Source of the DNA: NORP259 sp041398705
GTDB lineage: Bacteria; Planctomycetota; UBA1135; GCA-002686595
Assembly: GCA_041398705.1 (NCBI GenBank)
Contig: JAWKUI010000005.1
Location: 186,001-250,000, forward strand
Length of the DNA stretch: 64,000 bases
Direction: 5' to 3'
Position 1 is the stretch's first letter. Each line of letters begins with the position of its first letter. The position numbers were made by a program, and so were the translations under genes. Shown here in pieces: positions 49,496 to 60,207 of this stretch. The notes below the pieces were generated by a model. That model saw nothing but the letters and a program-made list of their open reading frames with translations. It was not told where the DNA came from and ran no database searches.

Positions 49496-52093
49496 GTGCT
49501 GCGCCGTTTCGGTTGGAAGGGCCTGGCCCTCGTCTGGCTAGCGCTGCTGCTCGCCTCGTACCTGTGGCGCGCGACGCTTCCGGCGCCAGCGGCGCCCGCG
49601 GGAGCGCGTCCGGTGACCGTAACCGCCCAGGGCCCCGGCGGCGCCCTGCCCGGCACCTTGCGCGTGGACCTGTTCGAAGCGGGCCCCGCCGATGCGCCGC
49701 GGTTGCTTTTGCTGCACGGCAGCCCGGGCAGCCACGCCGACTTCCGCGAAATGCTGCCCGAACTCGCTAGCGCATTCCACGTGCTCGCCCCGGACCTGCC
49801 CGGTTTCGGCGAGGGGGCGCAAAAGGCCGCCGACTACGGCTTCCTCGCCGATGCGCGCGTGCTGGCCGAAGTGCTGGAACGGGAAGGCGGCGCGCCATGG
49901 CACGTCGTGGGGTTCTCCATGGGCTCGGCGGTAGCGCTCGAACTTTCGGCCCTGGCCCCGGAACGCGTGGCGTCGGTGACGATGCTCGCCGGCCTCGGCG
50001 TGGAGGAACTCGAGTTGCTCGGCGACAGCCAGCTCAACCACTCGTTGCATGCGCTGCTGCTGGGCCTGACCCGCGCGGTGGACCTATTGGTACCGCATTT
50101 CGGGGCCTTCGACCGCTTTCCTATCAACGTCGCGCACGCGCGCAACTTCTACGATTCCAAGCAAGCGCGACTGCGGCCCCTGCTCGAACAGCTGCGCGTG
50201 CCGGTGCTGATCCTGCACGGGGATCGCGATGTCCTGGTCTCTCCGTTCGCCGCCCGCGAGCACGCGCGCATCGTGCCCCAGGCGGAACTCGTCTGGTTCG
50301 AAGGCGCGAATCACTTCCTGCCGTGGACGCACCCCGCCGAAGTCTCCCGCGCGATCGGAGGTTTCGTGCGCGCGGTCGAAGCCAGCCGCGCCCCGCGCCG
50401 CGAAGACGCCACCGAGGCGCGCCGCGCCGCCGCCGCATTGCCTTTCGATCCCGCCTCGGTGCCCCCCGCCTCCGGCTTCGCCCTGGTGATCGTGCTCGTG
50501 CTGCTCGCGGCCGCCACCCTCGTCTCGGAAGACCTCACGTGCATCGCGGCGGGTTGGTTGGTGTCCCAAGGCCGGGTCCCCTTCTTGGCCGCCGCCACCG
50601 GCTGTTTCGCCGGCATCTTCCTGGGCGATCTCCTGCTCTATGCCATCGGTCGCCTGGCCGGGCGCCCCGCCCTCGCGCGCCGGCCCCTGTCCCGCTGGGT
50701 TTCCCCCGAAGCCCTGGACCAGGCCACCGCGTGGTTCGAGCGGCGCGGCTTGGCGGTGATCTTCCTCTCGCGCTTCACGCCGGGGCTGCGCCTGCCCACG
50801 TACCTGCTCGCCGGCGCCTTGCGCACGCGGTTCTTCGCCTTCGCCGGGCTGTTCGCCGTGGCCGCCGCGGTCTGGACGCCGCTGCTCGTCGCCTTGTCCG
50901 CCTGGCTCGGCGAGTCCCTTTTCCCGCGCGGCGGGGATCTCTCGACCGCACTCCTGCGCGCCCTGCCGTGGCTGCTGCTCCTGTTCCTGCTCGTGCACTA
51001 CGTGGCGATCCCCGGCCTGACCCACGCCGGTCGACGCAAGTTGCGCGCGCGCTGGATGCGTCTGATGCACTTCGAATTCTGGCCGTCTTGGGCCCTCTAC
51101 GGCCCGATCGTGCCCGGGCTCCTTTGGCAGGCCTGGCGCCATCGCAGCGCGACCTTGTACACCGCCGCGAATCCCGGTATGCCCGATGGAGGGTTCGTCG
51201 GGGAGTCGAAGGGCGACATCCTCGCGGCGTTTGGCGGGGATGCGCGCGTGGGTCGCTTCCGGCGGGTGCGGGCGGAAGATGGCGAAGCCGAATTGCCGGA
51301 GATCGAAGCCTGGATGGCGCGCGAGGGTCTCGACTTCCCCATTGTCTTCAAGCCCGATGCGGGGGAACGCGGCAAGGACGTGCGCATCGTGCGATCGCGC
51401 GGGGACCTGGTCCGGCACCTGGCCGCGCCGCACGGCAAGGCGTTGCTCCAGGAATACCTGGAGGGCCAGGAGTTCGGCGTGTTCTACGCCTGGCACCCCG
51501 ACTGCGGCGCGCCGCGCATTCTGTCGATCACGAGCAAACACCTGCCGACGCTCACCGGGGACGGCGAACGCACCCTCGAACGACTGGTGCTCGATGATGC
51601 GCGTGCGGTGGCCATGTGGCGCGCGTACCGCACGGGCCTGGGGGCGCGTTGGAACGAGGTGCCGGCGGCGGGCGAAGTCGTGCGACTCGTGGAGGTCGGC
51701 ACGCACGCGCGCGGTTCGATCTTCCTCGACGGGGCCGCGTGCAACACGCCCGAACTGCTCGCGGAGATCCACGACCTGAGCCGCCGCTTCGCCCCTCCGG
51801 CCGGCGCCGCCGAAGGCCTGCCGGGTTTCTGCTTGGGCCGCTACGACCTCAAGGCCCCGGACGCAGCGCACCTCGCGCGCGGCGCGGGGCTGCGGGTGAT
51901 CGAGCTCAACGGCATCACCGCCGAACCGACGCACATCTACGACCCGAAGACCCCGCTGCGCGCCGCCTGGCGGGCCCTGGCCAGCCAGTGGCGCCTGGCG
52001 TTCGAGTTCGGGGCCGCCAACCGCCGCCGGGGCCACGCCCCCACCCCGGTACGCGCCCTGTTGGCCTCGATCCGAAGGGCCCGGCGCCCCTGA
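49496..52093 (+). CDS. Three-domain fusion: alpha/beta hydrolase – DedA – ATP-grasp
   Basis: 865 residues. After one N-terminal helix (~8–24) comes an alpha/beta hydrolase (~50–300) with oxyanion HGSPGS, nucleophile Ser141 in GFSMGS, acid Asp245 (HGDRD) and His273 (ANHFLPW). A DedA/SNARE-associated domain (~325–510) carries EDLTCIAAGWLVSQG and RFTPGLRLPTYLLAG; DedA proteins translocate undecaprenyl phosphate or phospholipids. The C-terminal part (~540–850) is an ATP-grasp ligase-like domain: FPIVFKPDAGERGKDVR, LLQEYLEGQEFGVFY, ELNGITAEPTHIYDPK. All three appear catalytically complete. I infer a membrane lipid or cell-wall precursor processing enzyme; no such fusion is known to me. GTG at 49496 is the first start after the NRDE stop, 13 bp away. 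Confidence 0.85.
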   Translation: MLRRFGWKGLALVWLALLLASYLWRATLPAPAAPAGARPVTVTAQGPGGALPGTLRVDLFEAGPADAPRLLLLHGSPGSHADFREMLPELASAFHVLAPDLPGFGEGAQKAADYGFLADARVLAEVLEREGGAPWHVVGFSMGSAVALELSALAPERVASVTMLAGLGVEELELLGDSQLNHSLHALLLGLTRAVDLLVPHFGAFDRFPINVAHARNFYDSKQARLRPLLEQLRVPVLILHGDRDVLVSPFAAREHARIVPQAELVWFEGANHFLPWTHPAEVSRAIGGFVRAVEASRAPRREDATEARRAAAALPFDPASVPPASGFALVIVLVLLAAATLVSEDLTCIAAGWLVSQGRVPFLAAATGCFAGIFLGDLLLYAIGRLAGRPALARRPLSRWVSPEALDQATAWFERRGLAVIFLSRFTPGLRLPTYLLAGALRTRFFAFAGLFAVAAAVWTPLLVALSAWLGESLFPRGGDLSTALLRALPWLLLLFLLVHYVAIPGLTHAGRRKLRARWMRLMHFEFWPSWALYGPIVPGLLWQAWRHRSATLYTAANPGMPDGGFVGESKGDILAAFGGDARVGRFRRVRAEDGEAELPEIEAWMAREGLDFPIVFKPDAGERGKDVRIVRSRGDLVRHLAAPHGKALLQEYLEGQEFGVFYAWHPDCGAPRILSITSKHLPTLTGDGERTLERLVLDDARAVAMWRAYRTGLGARWNEVPAAGEVVRLVEVGTHARGSIFLDGAACNTPELLAEIHDLSRRFAPPAGAAEGLPGFCLGRYDLKAPDAAHLARGAGLRVIELNGITAEPTHIYDPKTPLRAAWRALASQWRLAFEFGAANRRRGHAPTPVRALLASIRRARRP

Positions 52094-52107
52094 TCCCCGC
52101 GCCGCGG

Positions 52108-52135
52108 TTGAACCCGCCCCGCGCGGGCGGATAAT
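52108..52135 (+). promoter_or_regulatory. Candidate leaderless promoter of the ChaN-like gene
   Basis: TTGAAC (52108–52113) and GATAAT (52130–52135) are 16 bp apart. Only 6 nt separate the -10 from the ATG at 52142, so the transcript should begin at or immediately beside the start codon. This is the clearest case of the pattern in the window. Confidence 0.65.
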
Positions 52136-52141
52136 GCGGCT

Positions 52142-53008
52142 ATGCGATTGCCCCTCTTCTGGACCGCTTGCATCGCGCTCGGTCTGTTCTCCTCGTGCCA
52201 AAGCCTGTTTGGCTCCCGCCCCACCCGCATCCAGGACGCCCACGCCCAGGTGGATGTGGCTTTCGAAGCGTTCGTCGCGTCGCTGGCCACCGCCGATGTG
52301 GTTTTCCTCGGCGAGAACCACGACCACCGCGGCGCCCACGACCTGCAGATCCGCACCACGCAGGCCCTGCACGCCCTGCGCCCGGACCTCGTGATCTCGA
52401 TGGAGATGTTCGAGCGGGACGACCAGGCGGCGCTCAACGAATACCTGGCGGGACGCACCGATGAAGCGACCTTCCTCGAAGCGGTGCGCGAATGGCCGAA
52501 CTACAAAGAGGACTACGCGCCCGCCGTGGAGTTCGCCCGTCAGAACGGCCTCGCGGTGGTCGCCGCCAACTGTCCGCGCGCCCTGGCCAAGCAGGCCTAC
52601 CAGGAGGGACTCGACGGTCTGCAAGGCAACCCAGACGTGGCGGCCGAGGTCGACCAGACCGAAGGGGCGTACTACGCGGAGTTCGTGCGCATGCTGGGCG
52701 GCGATGCCACCCACGGCGGCGACGACTCGGGGGCCCTGCGCCGCATGTACACCGCGCAATGCCTTAAGGACGACACGATGGCGGAGTCGATCGCGCGGCA
52801 GTTCGACACCGATGGGCGGCGCCCGCTGGTGGTGCACTGGTGCGGCCGCGCCCACTCGGACAAGCGCCTCGGCACGGTCGAACGCCTGGCGCGCCGCCGG
52901 CCCGATCTGAAGATCGCCGTCGTCTCGATCGTGGCGAGCCCCGAGGAAATGCCGGAGAACCCCGCCGAACTGGCCGATTGGCTCTGGATCTTCCCCGAAG
53001 CGCAATAG
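52142..53008 (+). CDS. ChaN-like lipoprotein (haem-binding uptake family)
   Basis: 288 residues, ChaN/DUF399 family. Lipobox FSSC (Cys19). The hallmark VVFLGENHDHRGAH and ISMEMFERDDQAALNEYLAGR, then YKEDYAPAVEFARQNGLAVVAANCPR are all present; the structural homologue ChaN binds haem cofacially, and the family is a periplasmic lipoprotein possibly in iron uptake. The C-terminal region has HWCGRAHSDKRLGTVERLARR, also conserved. It stands alone, with its own leaderless-type promoter, between the fusion gene and the box cluster. Confidence 0.85.
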   Translation: MRLPLFWTACIALGLFSSCQSLFGSRPTRIQDAHAQVDVAFEAFVASLATADVVFLGENHDHRGAHDLQIRTTQALHALRPDLVISMEMFERDDQAALNEYLAGRTDEATFLEAVREWPNYKEDYAPAVEFARQNGLAVVAANCPRALAKQAYQEGLDGLQGNPDVAAEVDQTEGAYYAEFVRMLGGDATHGGDDSGALRRMYTAQCLKDDTMAESIARQFDTDGRRPLVVHWCGRAHSDKRLGTVERLARRRPDLKIAVVSIVASPEEMPENPAELADWLWIFPEAQ

Positions 53009-53227
53009 GCGCTGGCCCATGGGTCCAACACTCCCGCCGCGGGTCCGTTGCTTCGCCGCGGGCCCGCGGCGGCGTGTTTCCACAGCACGCCTCACAGCCC
53101 TCCAAGGGTGTCGAGCCTACGGGCGCCCGACGCGCGGTTCCGGGCGAAACCCGATCGCGCCTGGGCTACGCATCGCCCTGCGCCCCACCGGGTTCGAGGC
53201 GCGGTAGAAACCGGCTGCTTGGGCGCC

Positions 53228-53983
53228 CTAGGAAGTGCGTTGTCCGACCGCGTTCTCCGCGATCCAGCGCGCCACTTGACGCACGCTGCGGCCGTCGGTG
53301 TCGACCTGGAACTCGCAGCGCGCGTAGAGGCGCTCGCGTTGGGAGAGCAGGCTGCGCAGTTCCTCCAGGGCGCGCGGGCGGCCCTCCATCGGGCGTTTGT
53401 CGCCCTGGTCGAGCACGCGGGCCAGGTGGGCTTCGGGGGAGGCCTTGAGCCACACGGTACGGCACGCATCGCGCAGACGCGCAAACGTGGCGGGCGCGGT
53501 GACGATCGAGCCGCCGGTGGCGAGCACTTGGCGTTGGCCGCCTGCCAGCACCCGCTCGAGCTCCTCCCGTTCGAGCCGCCGCCAGGTCTCGACCCCCGAG
53601 AGGTCGAAGATCTCGGCGATCGAGAGGCCCGAGCGCTCTTCGATGCGCCGGTCGAGTTCCACGAAGGGGCACTCCAGGAGGCGCGCCAGTTCGCGGCCCA
53701 CGCTGCTCTTGCCTGCCCCGCGCAGGCCGACCAGGGCCACCCGTTCCCAGCGCCCGGCGGCCAAGGGCAGGTCGCAGAGCTCGCCCAAGGGCAGGCCCAG
53801 GCTGCGGGCGAGGGAGGCGAGCTTGAGCAGGCTGAGGTTGGCGCGGCCCGCCTCGGCTTCGGTCACGTAGCGGCGGGAGACCCCGGCCTGGTGGGCCAAT
53901 TCCGACACGGACAGCCCTGTGGCGTGGCGGGCCTCGCGCAGGCGGTTGCCCAAGGCGGTCAGGAGGGCTTGATCAGCGTCCAT
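53228..53983 (-). CDS. boxR: BoxR/BzdR-type transcriptional regulator (HTH–shikimate kinase-like)
   Basis: 251 residues. N-terminal XRE-type helix-turn-helix (~8–66; LSVSELAHQAGVSRRYVTEAEAGR) fused to a shikimate kinase-like domain (~80–245) with a P-loop GLRGAGKSS (86–94). This architecture is specific to BoxR and BzdR, regulators of aerobic and anaerobic benzoyl-CoA pathways; in the characterised members benzoyl-CoA releases repression. It is transcribed divergently from boxC with 109 bp between starts, where an inverted repeat lies over its candidate promoter, suggesting control of both units. No catalytic role in shikimate metabolism is expected. Confidence 0.92.
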   Translation of the reverse strand: MDADQALLTALGNRLREARHATGLSVSELAHQAGVSRRYVTEAEAGRANLSLLKLASLARSLGLPLGELCDLPLAAGRWERVALVGLRGAGKSSVGRELARLLECPFVELDRRIEERSGLSIAEIFDLSGVETWRRLEREELERVLAGGQRQVLATGGSIVTAPATFARLRDACRTVWLKASPEAHLARVLDQGDKRPMEGRPRALEELRSLLSQRERLYARCEFQVDTDGRSVRQVARWIAENAVGQRTS

Positions 53984-53992
53984 GTAGGCAGT

Positions 53993-54021
53993 ATGATACC
54001 CACTCGACGATCAAATGGGAA
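53993..54021 (-). promoter_or_regulatory. Candidate promoter of boxR
   Basis: On the minus strand TTCCCA (54016–54021) and TATCAT (53993–53998) are 17 bp apart, 9 nt before the boxR ATG. The -35 coincides with one arm of the operator-like inverted repeat. A TATAAT (minus strand, 54021–54026) is a second possible -10. Confidence 0.4.
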
Positions 54022-54033
54022 TTATATTTCCCA
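54016..54033. promoter_or_regulatory. Candidate BoxR operator: TGGGAA-N6-TTCCCA inverted repeat
   Basis: Perfect 6-bp arms around TTATAT, inside an AT-rich island of an otherwise GC-rich sequence, in the 109 bp between boxR and boxC. It overlaps the boxR promoter elements, which fits auto-repression and control of boxC. The link to BoxR is inferred. Confidence 0.45.
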
Positions 54034-54092
54034 AATCGCACTCCTACCCACCGACGGGCCCAGTCCCCTGACCCTCAGCCTGAGAATCCGCC

Positions 54093-55763
<1,671 letters not shown>

Positions 55764-55794
55764 TCCCACCCCTTCCCCTCAAATAGGAGACCCC

Positions 55795-57210
<1,416 letters not shown>

Positions 57211-57533
57211 GCCCGCTGGGCCCAAACCTCTCCCGGAGGTCCGGATCCCCGCGGATCCGGGCCTCCGGGCCATTTCCTGCCCCCGGGTGGCCGCTAGGGG
57301 GCCTCCCTGGGCCCAGATTCCAGGTCCTGGACGCTTCCGCGCCCCTGGGGTGTGACAGACCGATCTCAGATTTACACACCAACGGACCGCCAGGAATCGG
57401 CAAACGTGCTTCAAAAGGGGAGGTCTGGTACCCTCCGGCGCCCTGCCTCCCACCCCTGTATCCGCGCTCCCAGCTCTGGAACCTTCCGCCCGGAAGGTGG
57501 CTCTCCACCGCGCGAATCCTCCGGGGTCCCCTG
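57211..57533. other. 323-bp intergenic region with a terminator hairpin
   Basis: After the boxB hairpin (57232–57269) I see no gene, tRNA or clear promoter; it is mostly G/C with a short AT-richer tract (57350–57420) that may hold the promoter of the next gene. No convincing -35/-10 pair was found. Confidence 0.6.
57232..57269 (+). terminator. Strong hairpin after boxB
   Basis: A 17-bp stem, CCCGGAGGTCCGGATCC / GGATCCGGGCCTCCGGG with one G·U pair and a CCGC loop, 21 bp after the boxB stop. No T-tract follows, so termination would rely on stem strength. Confidence 0.65.
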
Positions 57534-59993
57534 ATGCAGAACCTCTCTCTTTCGGCGGTCCGCGGCGGCGCGTCCCTGCTCCGCCGGGCCAAGTCCCTTG
57601 TGACCGCCCTTGTGGCCCTCGTGGTCTCCGCTCCCCTGGTCCAAGCGGAGGACCCGGTTGCGGTGCTGACGCACCTGGCCCCCACCAGCACCGAGTACAT
57701 CCTGCGCGGCACGATTCCGGTGCCCCCGGGGACCTGGGACGGCAACCGCAACATGCCGTCTCTCGCGGTGCTCAACCCCGATGGCACCCTGGCTCCGACC
57801 CAACTCGAGGTGGTGACGCGCAACGCGAACCAGCAGCCTGAGGTGGTCGAAGTGATCGCCCGGGTGCACCGGCCCGTCGACTCCGTGCCCGGGGAGCGCG
57901 TCGATTACCCGATCATCCTTCGCACGAAAGCCGCTCCGGCCTTCTCGCGTCACCCCGCCCTGGCGTCCCTGATGGACGAGCCGGGCGAACTGATGCTGCG
58001 CACGGTGGACGTGTTCGGCAACCGCTACGAGGCGGACCTGCTGCGCGACCTGCACATCGGCAACCAACGGGTGCAGAAGTCGGGGGCGTTGATCCAGCAA
58101 TGGTCGGGGCACGAGGTTCTGCTGCCGGCGGAGAGCGCCAACTTGAACTCGGCCCTGCCGCACATGATGGGCGCGCTCATGTATGTGACCACTTGGGCGG
58201 ACAAGCCTTATATGGCCCTCGACCTGGTCGTGCACAACGGCATGAACGGTCTTGACCAGGAGCGCGATCTTGACGACCTGCTCGACGACATCTACTTCCG
58301 CGACTTGACCCTCGAATTCCCTGCGGGCTGGCAGGTGCTTTCGATGTTCTCGAACCCGCTAGAGAGCGAGGCCGGGAGCAACCCGACAGGTACGTTGAAC
58401 CTGGACCTGGTGGAGAAGTTGGAGCTCGGGGCGATGCACCTGCTGCCCCGCCAGGCACGCTTCACGCGGCGCTACATCCTCGTGAAAACGGGCCTGGGCG
58501 CCTCCGTAGCCGCCCAGGAAGAGCTCGACCGCGGCCACCTGGCGTTCGCCAAGCGCCCGACGACCCAGAGCGAGCGGGCGAACCTTTGGTCCTGGTGGAA
58601 CCCGGCCACGGCCTTCTACTTCCCGCAGAAGTTCGTTTTGCCCGTGCTGACCGACTACGACATGACGGCCATGGCGGCGGACCTGGATGAACGCCTGGCG
58701 CGCGTGGCGGGCCAGATCACCGAAGGCGTTGCGGGCATCTACCCGTTCACTGCCCAGCCGATGGGCTGGTGCCACCCTTGGGGTGATCCCTACGGCGGCC
58801 AACCCGGGGGCGATGAGATCTTCTTCGTCGACGGCATCCGCACCCTGGCTTCGCAGAACGTCAACGGCTACCGGCTCGCCGAGTACACCGCCAAGTGTTA
58901 CATGGACCGCCAGCCCATGGGCTTCTACGGCGTGGACGGCGATCCGCTGCAGCTGCGCGATCTGATCCAGATCAACCCGAGCGGCCAGTTCTACGCCTCG
59001 TGCCACTTCCAGCTGGTCCCCTCCGGCTCGCACGAATACCCGCGCTTCGACCTGGCCGACAAGAGTCACAAGGAATTCGTGCGCGACTTCGCGCTGCAAC
59101 CGGCGTATGAGAACAACCTGCGCCAGTGGGGCTGCGTCGACATCCAGCACTTGGTGCGGTACACGCGCAACTACAAGATCATGGCGTGGCTCGGCAACGA
59201 CCCGCTGGCCAAGGATGAACTGCGCCTAACCGCCGAGATCTACCGCGTCTCGACCCCCGAGGTGTATTCCTCCTACAAGGGATATGTGCAGGGCACCGGT
59301 CTGCTCGCCAAGCAGATCCACGTGGCGAACTTCCCCGGACAGGGTGTACCGGTCGGCCGCGGCGAAGCCTGGGGCCTCGACGCGAGCCTGGCGGCCTATG
59401 CCCTGTCGGACAACCAGTTCCGCAACTGGTTCCGGCCGTGGTTCGACATCTTCGCCGACGTGATGCGTGAGGGGCAGTCGGACTGCACCGGCAACATCAT
59501 GTCCTTCGTGATCTACAACTACTTCTACGGCCGGTACGCAGTGCGTCAGTCGTTCGAAGTGGCCATGGTCGAGCAGGCCATCCGCGGCATGTGCGAGACG
59601 ATCTACAAGGACCTCGACATGGGGCGCTACGAGGCCATGAACTCGGTGCGCGAGCAATCCACCTACAGCACCATGTCCGAGCCGTTCTGGGATCCGGTGC
59701 AACGCGGGCCTTGGTTCGTCTGCGCCGTGGGCAGCTCGGACCTGTCGCTGATCCCCGACCTTTGCTTCGACGTGCCGCGCGAAGCGCACTCGGGCCACAT
59801 CGACGTGACCGACTACTGGAACGCCCTGGCCTACTCGTACAACTCGACGCAGGACCCCTTCCTGCTGTCTCGCATCGAGATGATGCTCGACGCGGCCGTG
59901 GGCATCCTGGGCCATGACCAGCTCCAGGAGGTCTTCCGGATCGAAGCCCGCGCGGGCCTCATCGCCCTCTTCGAGAGCGCCCTGCCCCAGTAG
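57534..59993 (+). CDS. Exported RIFT-barrel/alpha-toroid-like protein, copy 1
   Basis: 819 residues. Signal peptide (~1–42, ending LVQA). Then a RIFT-barrel-like opening, ILRGTIPVPPGTW, QLEVVTRN, VEVIARVHRP, a middle beta-rich part with VVHNGMNG, LDDIYFRDLTLEFPAGW, and WSWWNP. The C-terminal half (~390–819) is helical like an (alpha/alpha)6 toroid: PYGGQPGGDE, DIQHLVRYTRNYKIMAWLG, AWGLDASLAAYAL, REGQSDCTGN, IEMMLDAAVG. The order resembles the YetA/exo-rhamnogalacturonan lyase-like group, which I propose without proof. The gene at 60208 is a paralogue. Secreted carbohydrate-active function is inferred; catalytic residues are not assigned. Confidence 0.72.
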   Translation: MQNLSLSAVRGGASLLRRAKSLVTALVALVVSAPLVQAEDPVAVLTHLAPTSTEYILRGTIPVPPGTWDGNRNMPSLAVLNPDGTLAPTQLEVVTRNANQQPEVVEVIARVHRPVDSVPGERVDYPIILRTKAAPAFSRHPALASLMDEPGELMLRTVDVFGNRYEADLLRDLHIGNQRVQKSGALIQQWSGHEVLLPAESANLNSALPHMMGALMYVTTWADKPYMALDLVVHNGMNGLDQERDLDDLLDDIYFRDLTLEFPAGWQVLSMFSNPLESEAGSNPTGTLNLDLVEKLELGAMHLLPRQARFTRRYILVKTGLGASVAAQEELDRGHLAFAKRPTTQSERANLWSWWNPATAFYFPQKFVLPVLTDYDMTAMAADLDERLARVAGQITEGVAGIYPFTAQPMGWCHPWGDPYGGQPGGDEIFFVDGIRTLASQNVNGYRLAEYTAKCYMDRQPMGFYGVDGDPLQLRDLIQINPSGQFYASCHFQLVPSGSHEYPRFDLADKSHKEFVRDFALQPAYENNLRQWGCVDIQHLVRYTRNYKIMAWLGNDPLAKDELRLTAEIYRVSTPEVYSSYKGYVQGTGLLAKQIHVANFPGQGVPVGRGEAWGLDASLAAYALSDNQFRNWFRPWFDIFADVMREGQSDCTGNIMSFVIYNYFYGRYAVRQSFEVAMVEQAIRGMCETIYKDLDMGRYEAMNSVREQSTYSTMSEPFWDPVQRGPWFVCAVGSSDLSLIPDLCFDVPREAHSGHIDVTDYWNALAYSYNSTQDPFLLSRIEMMLDAAVGILGHDQLQEVFRIEARAGLIALFESALPQ

Positions 59994-60020
59994 GCAGCCA
60001 AATCCCTTCGGGGTTCCTTC

Positions 60021-60070
60021 GGGCCCGGCGCACTCCCTCACAAGCGGGCTGCGCCGGGCCCTTGTTTTGT
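60021..60070 (+). terminator. Rho-independent terminator after the first RIFT-like gene
   Basis: Perfect 12-bp stem GGGCCCGGCGCA / TGCGCCGGGCCC (60021–60032 and 60050–60061) with a 17-nt loop, followed directly by TTGTTTTGT. This is the clearest intrinsic terminator in the window and separates the two paralogues transcriptionally. Confidence 0.88.
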
Positions 60071-60207
60071 CCCCTGCCCCAGCCCGGGGCAGCCGGACCG
60101 AATTGCAATTTCCAATTCAATTTGCAATCTCCTAACTCCGAAACCAGTCCACGTTCAGAAGGAAGGGACCCGGCGTCTGGGTTCATTCACCGAGGAGACC
60201 TGCATCC

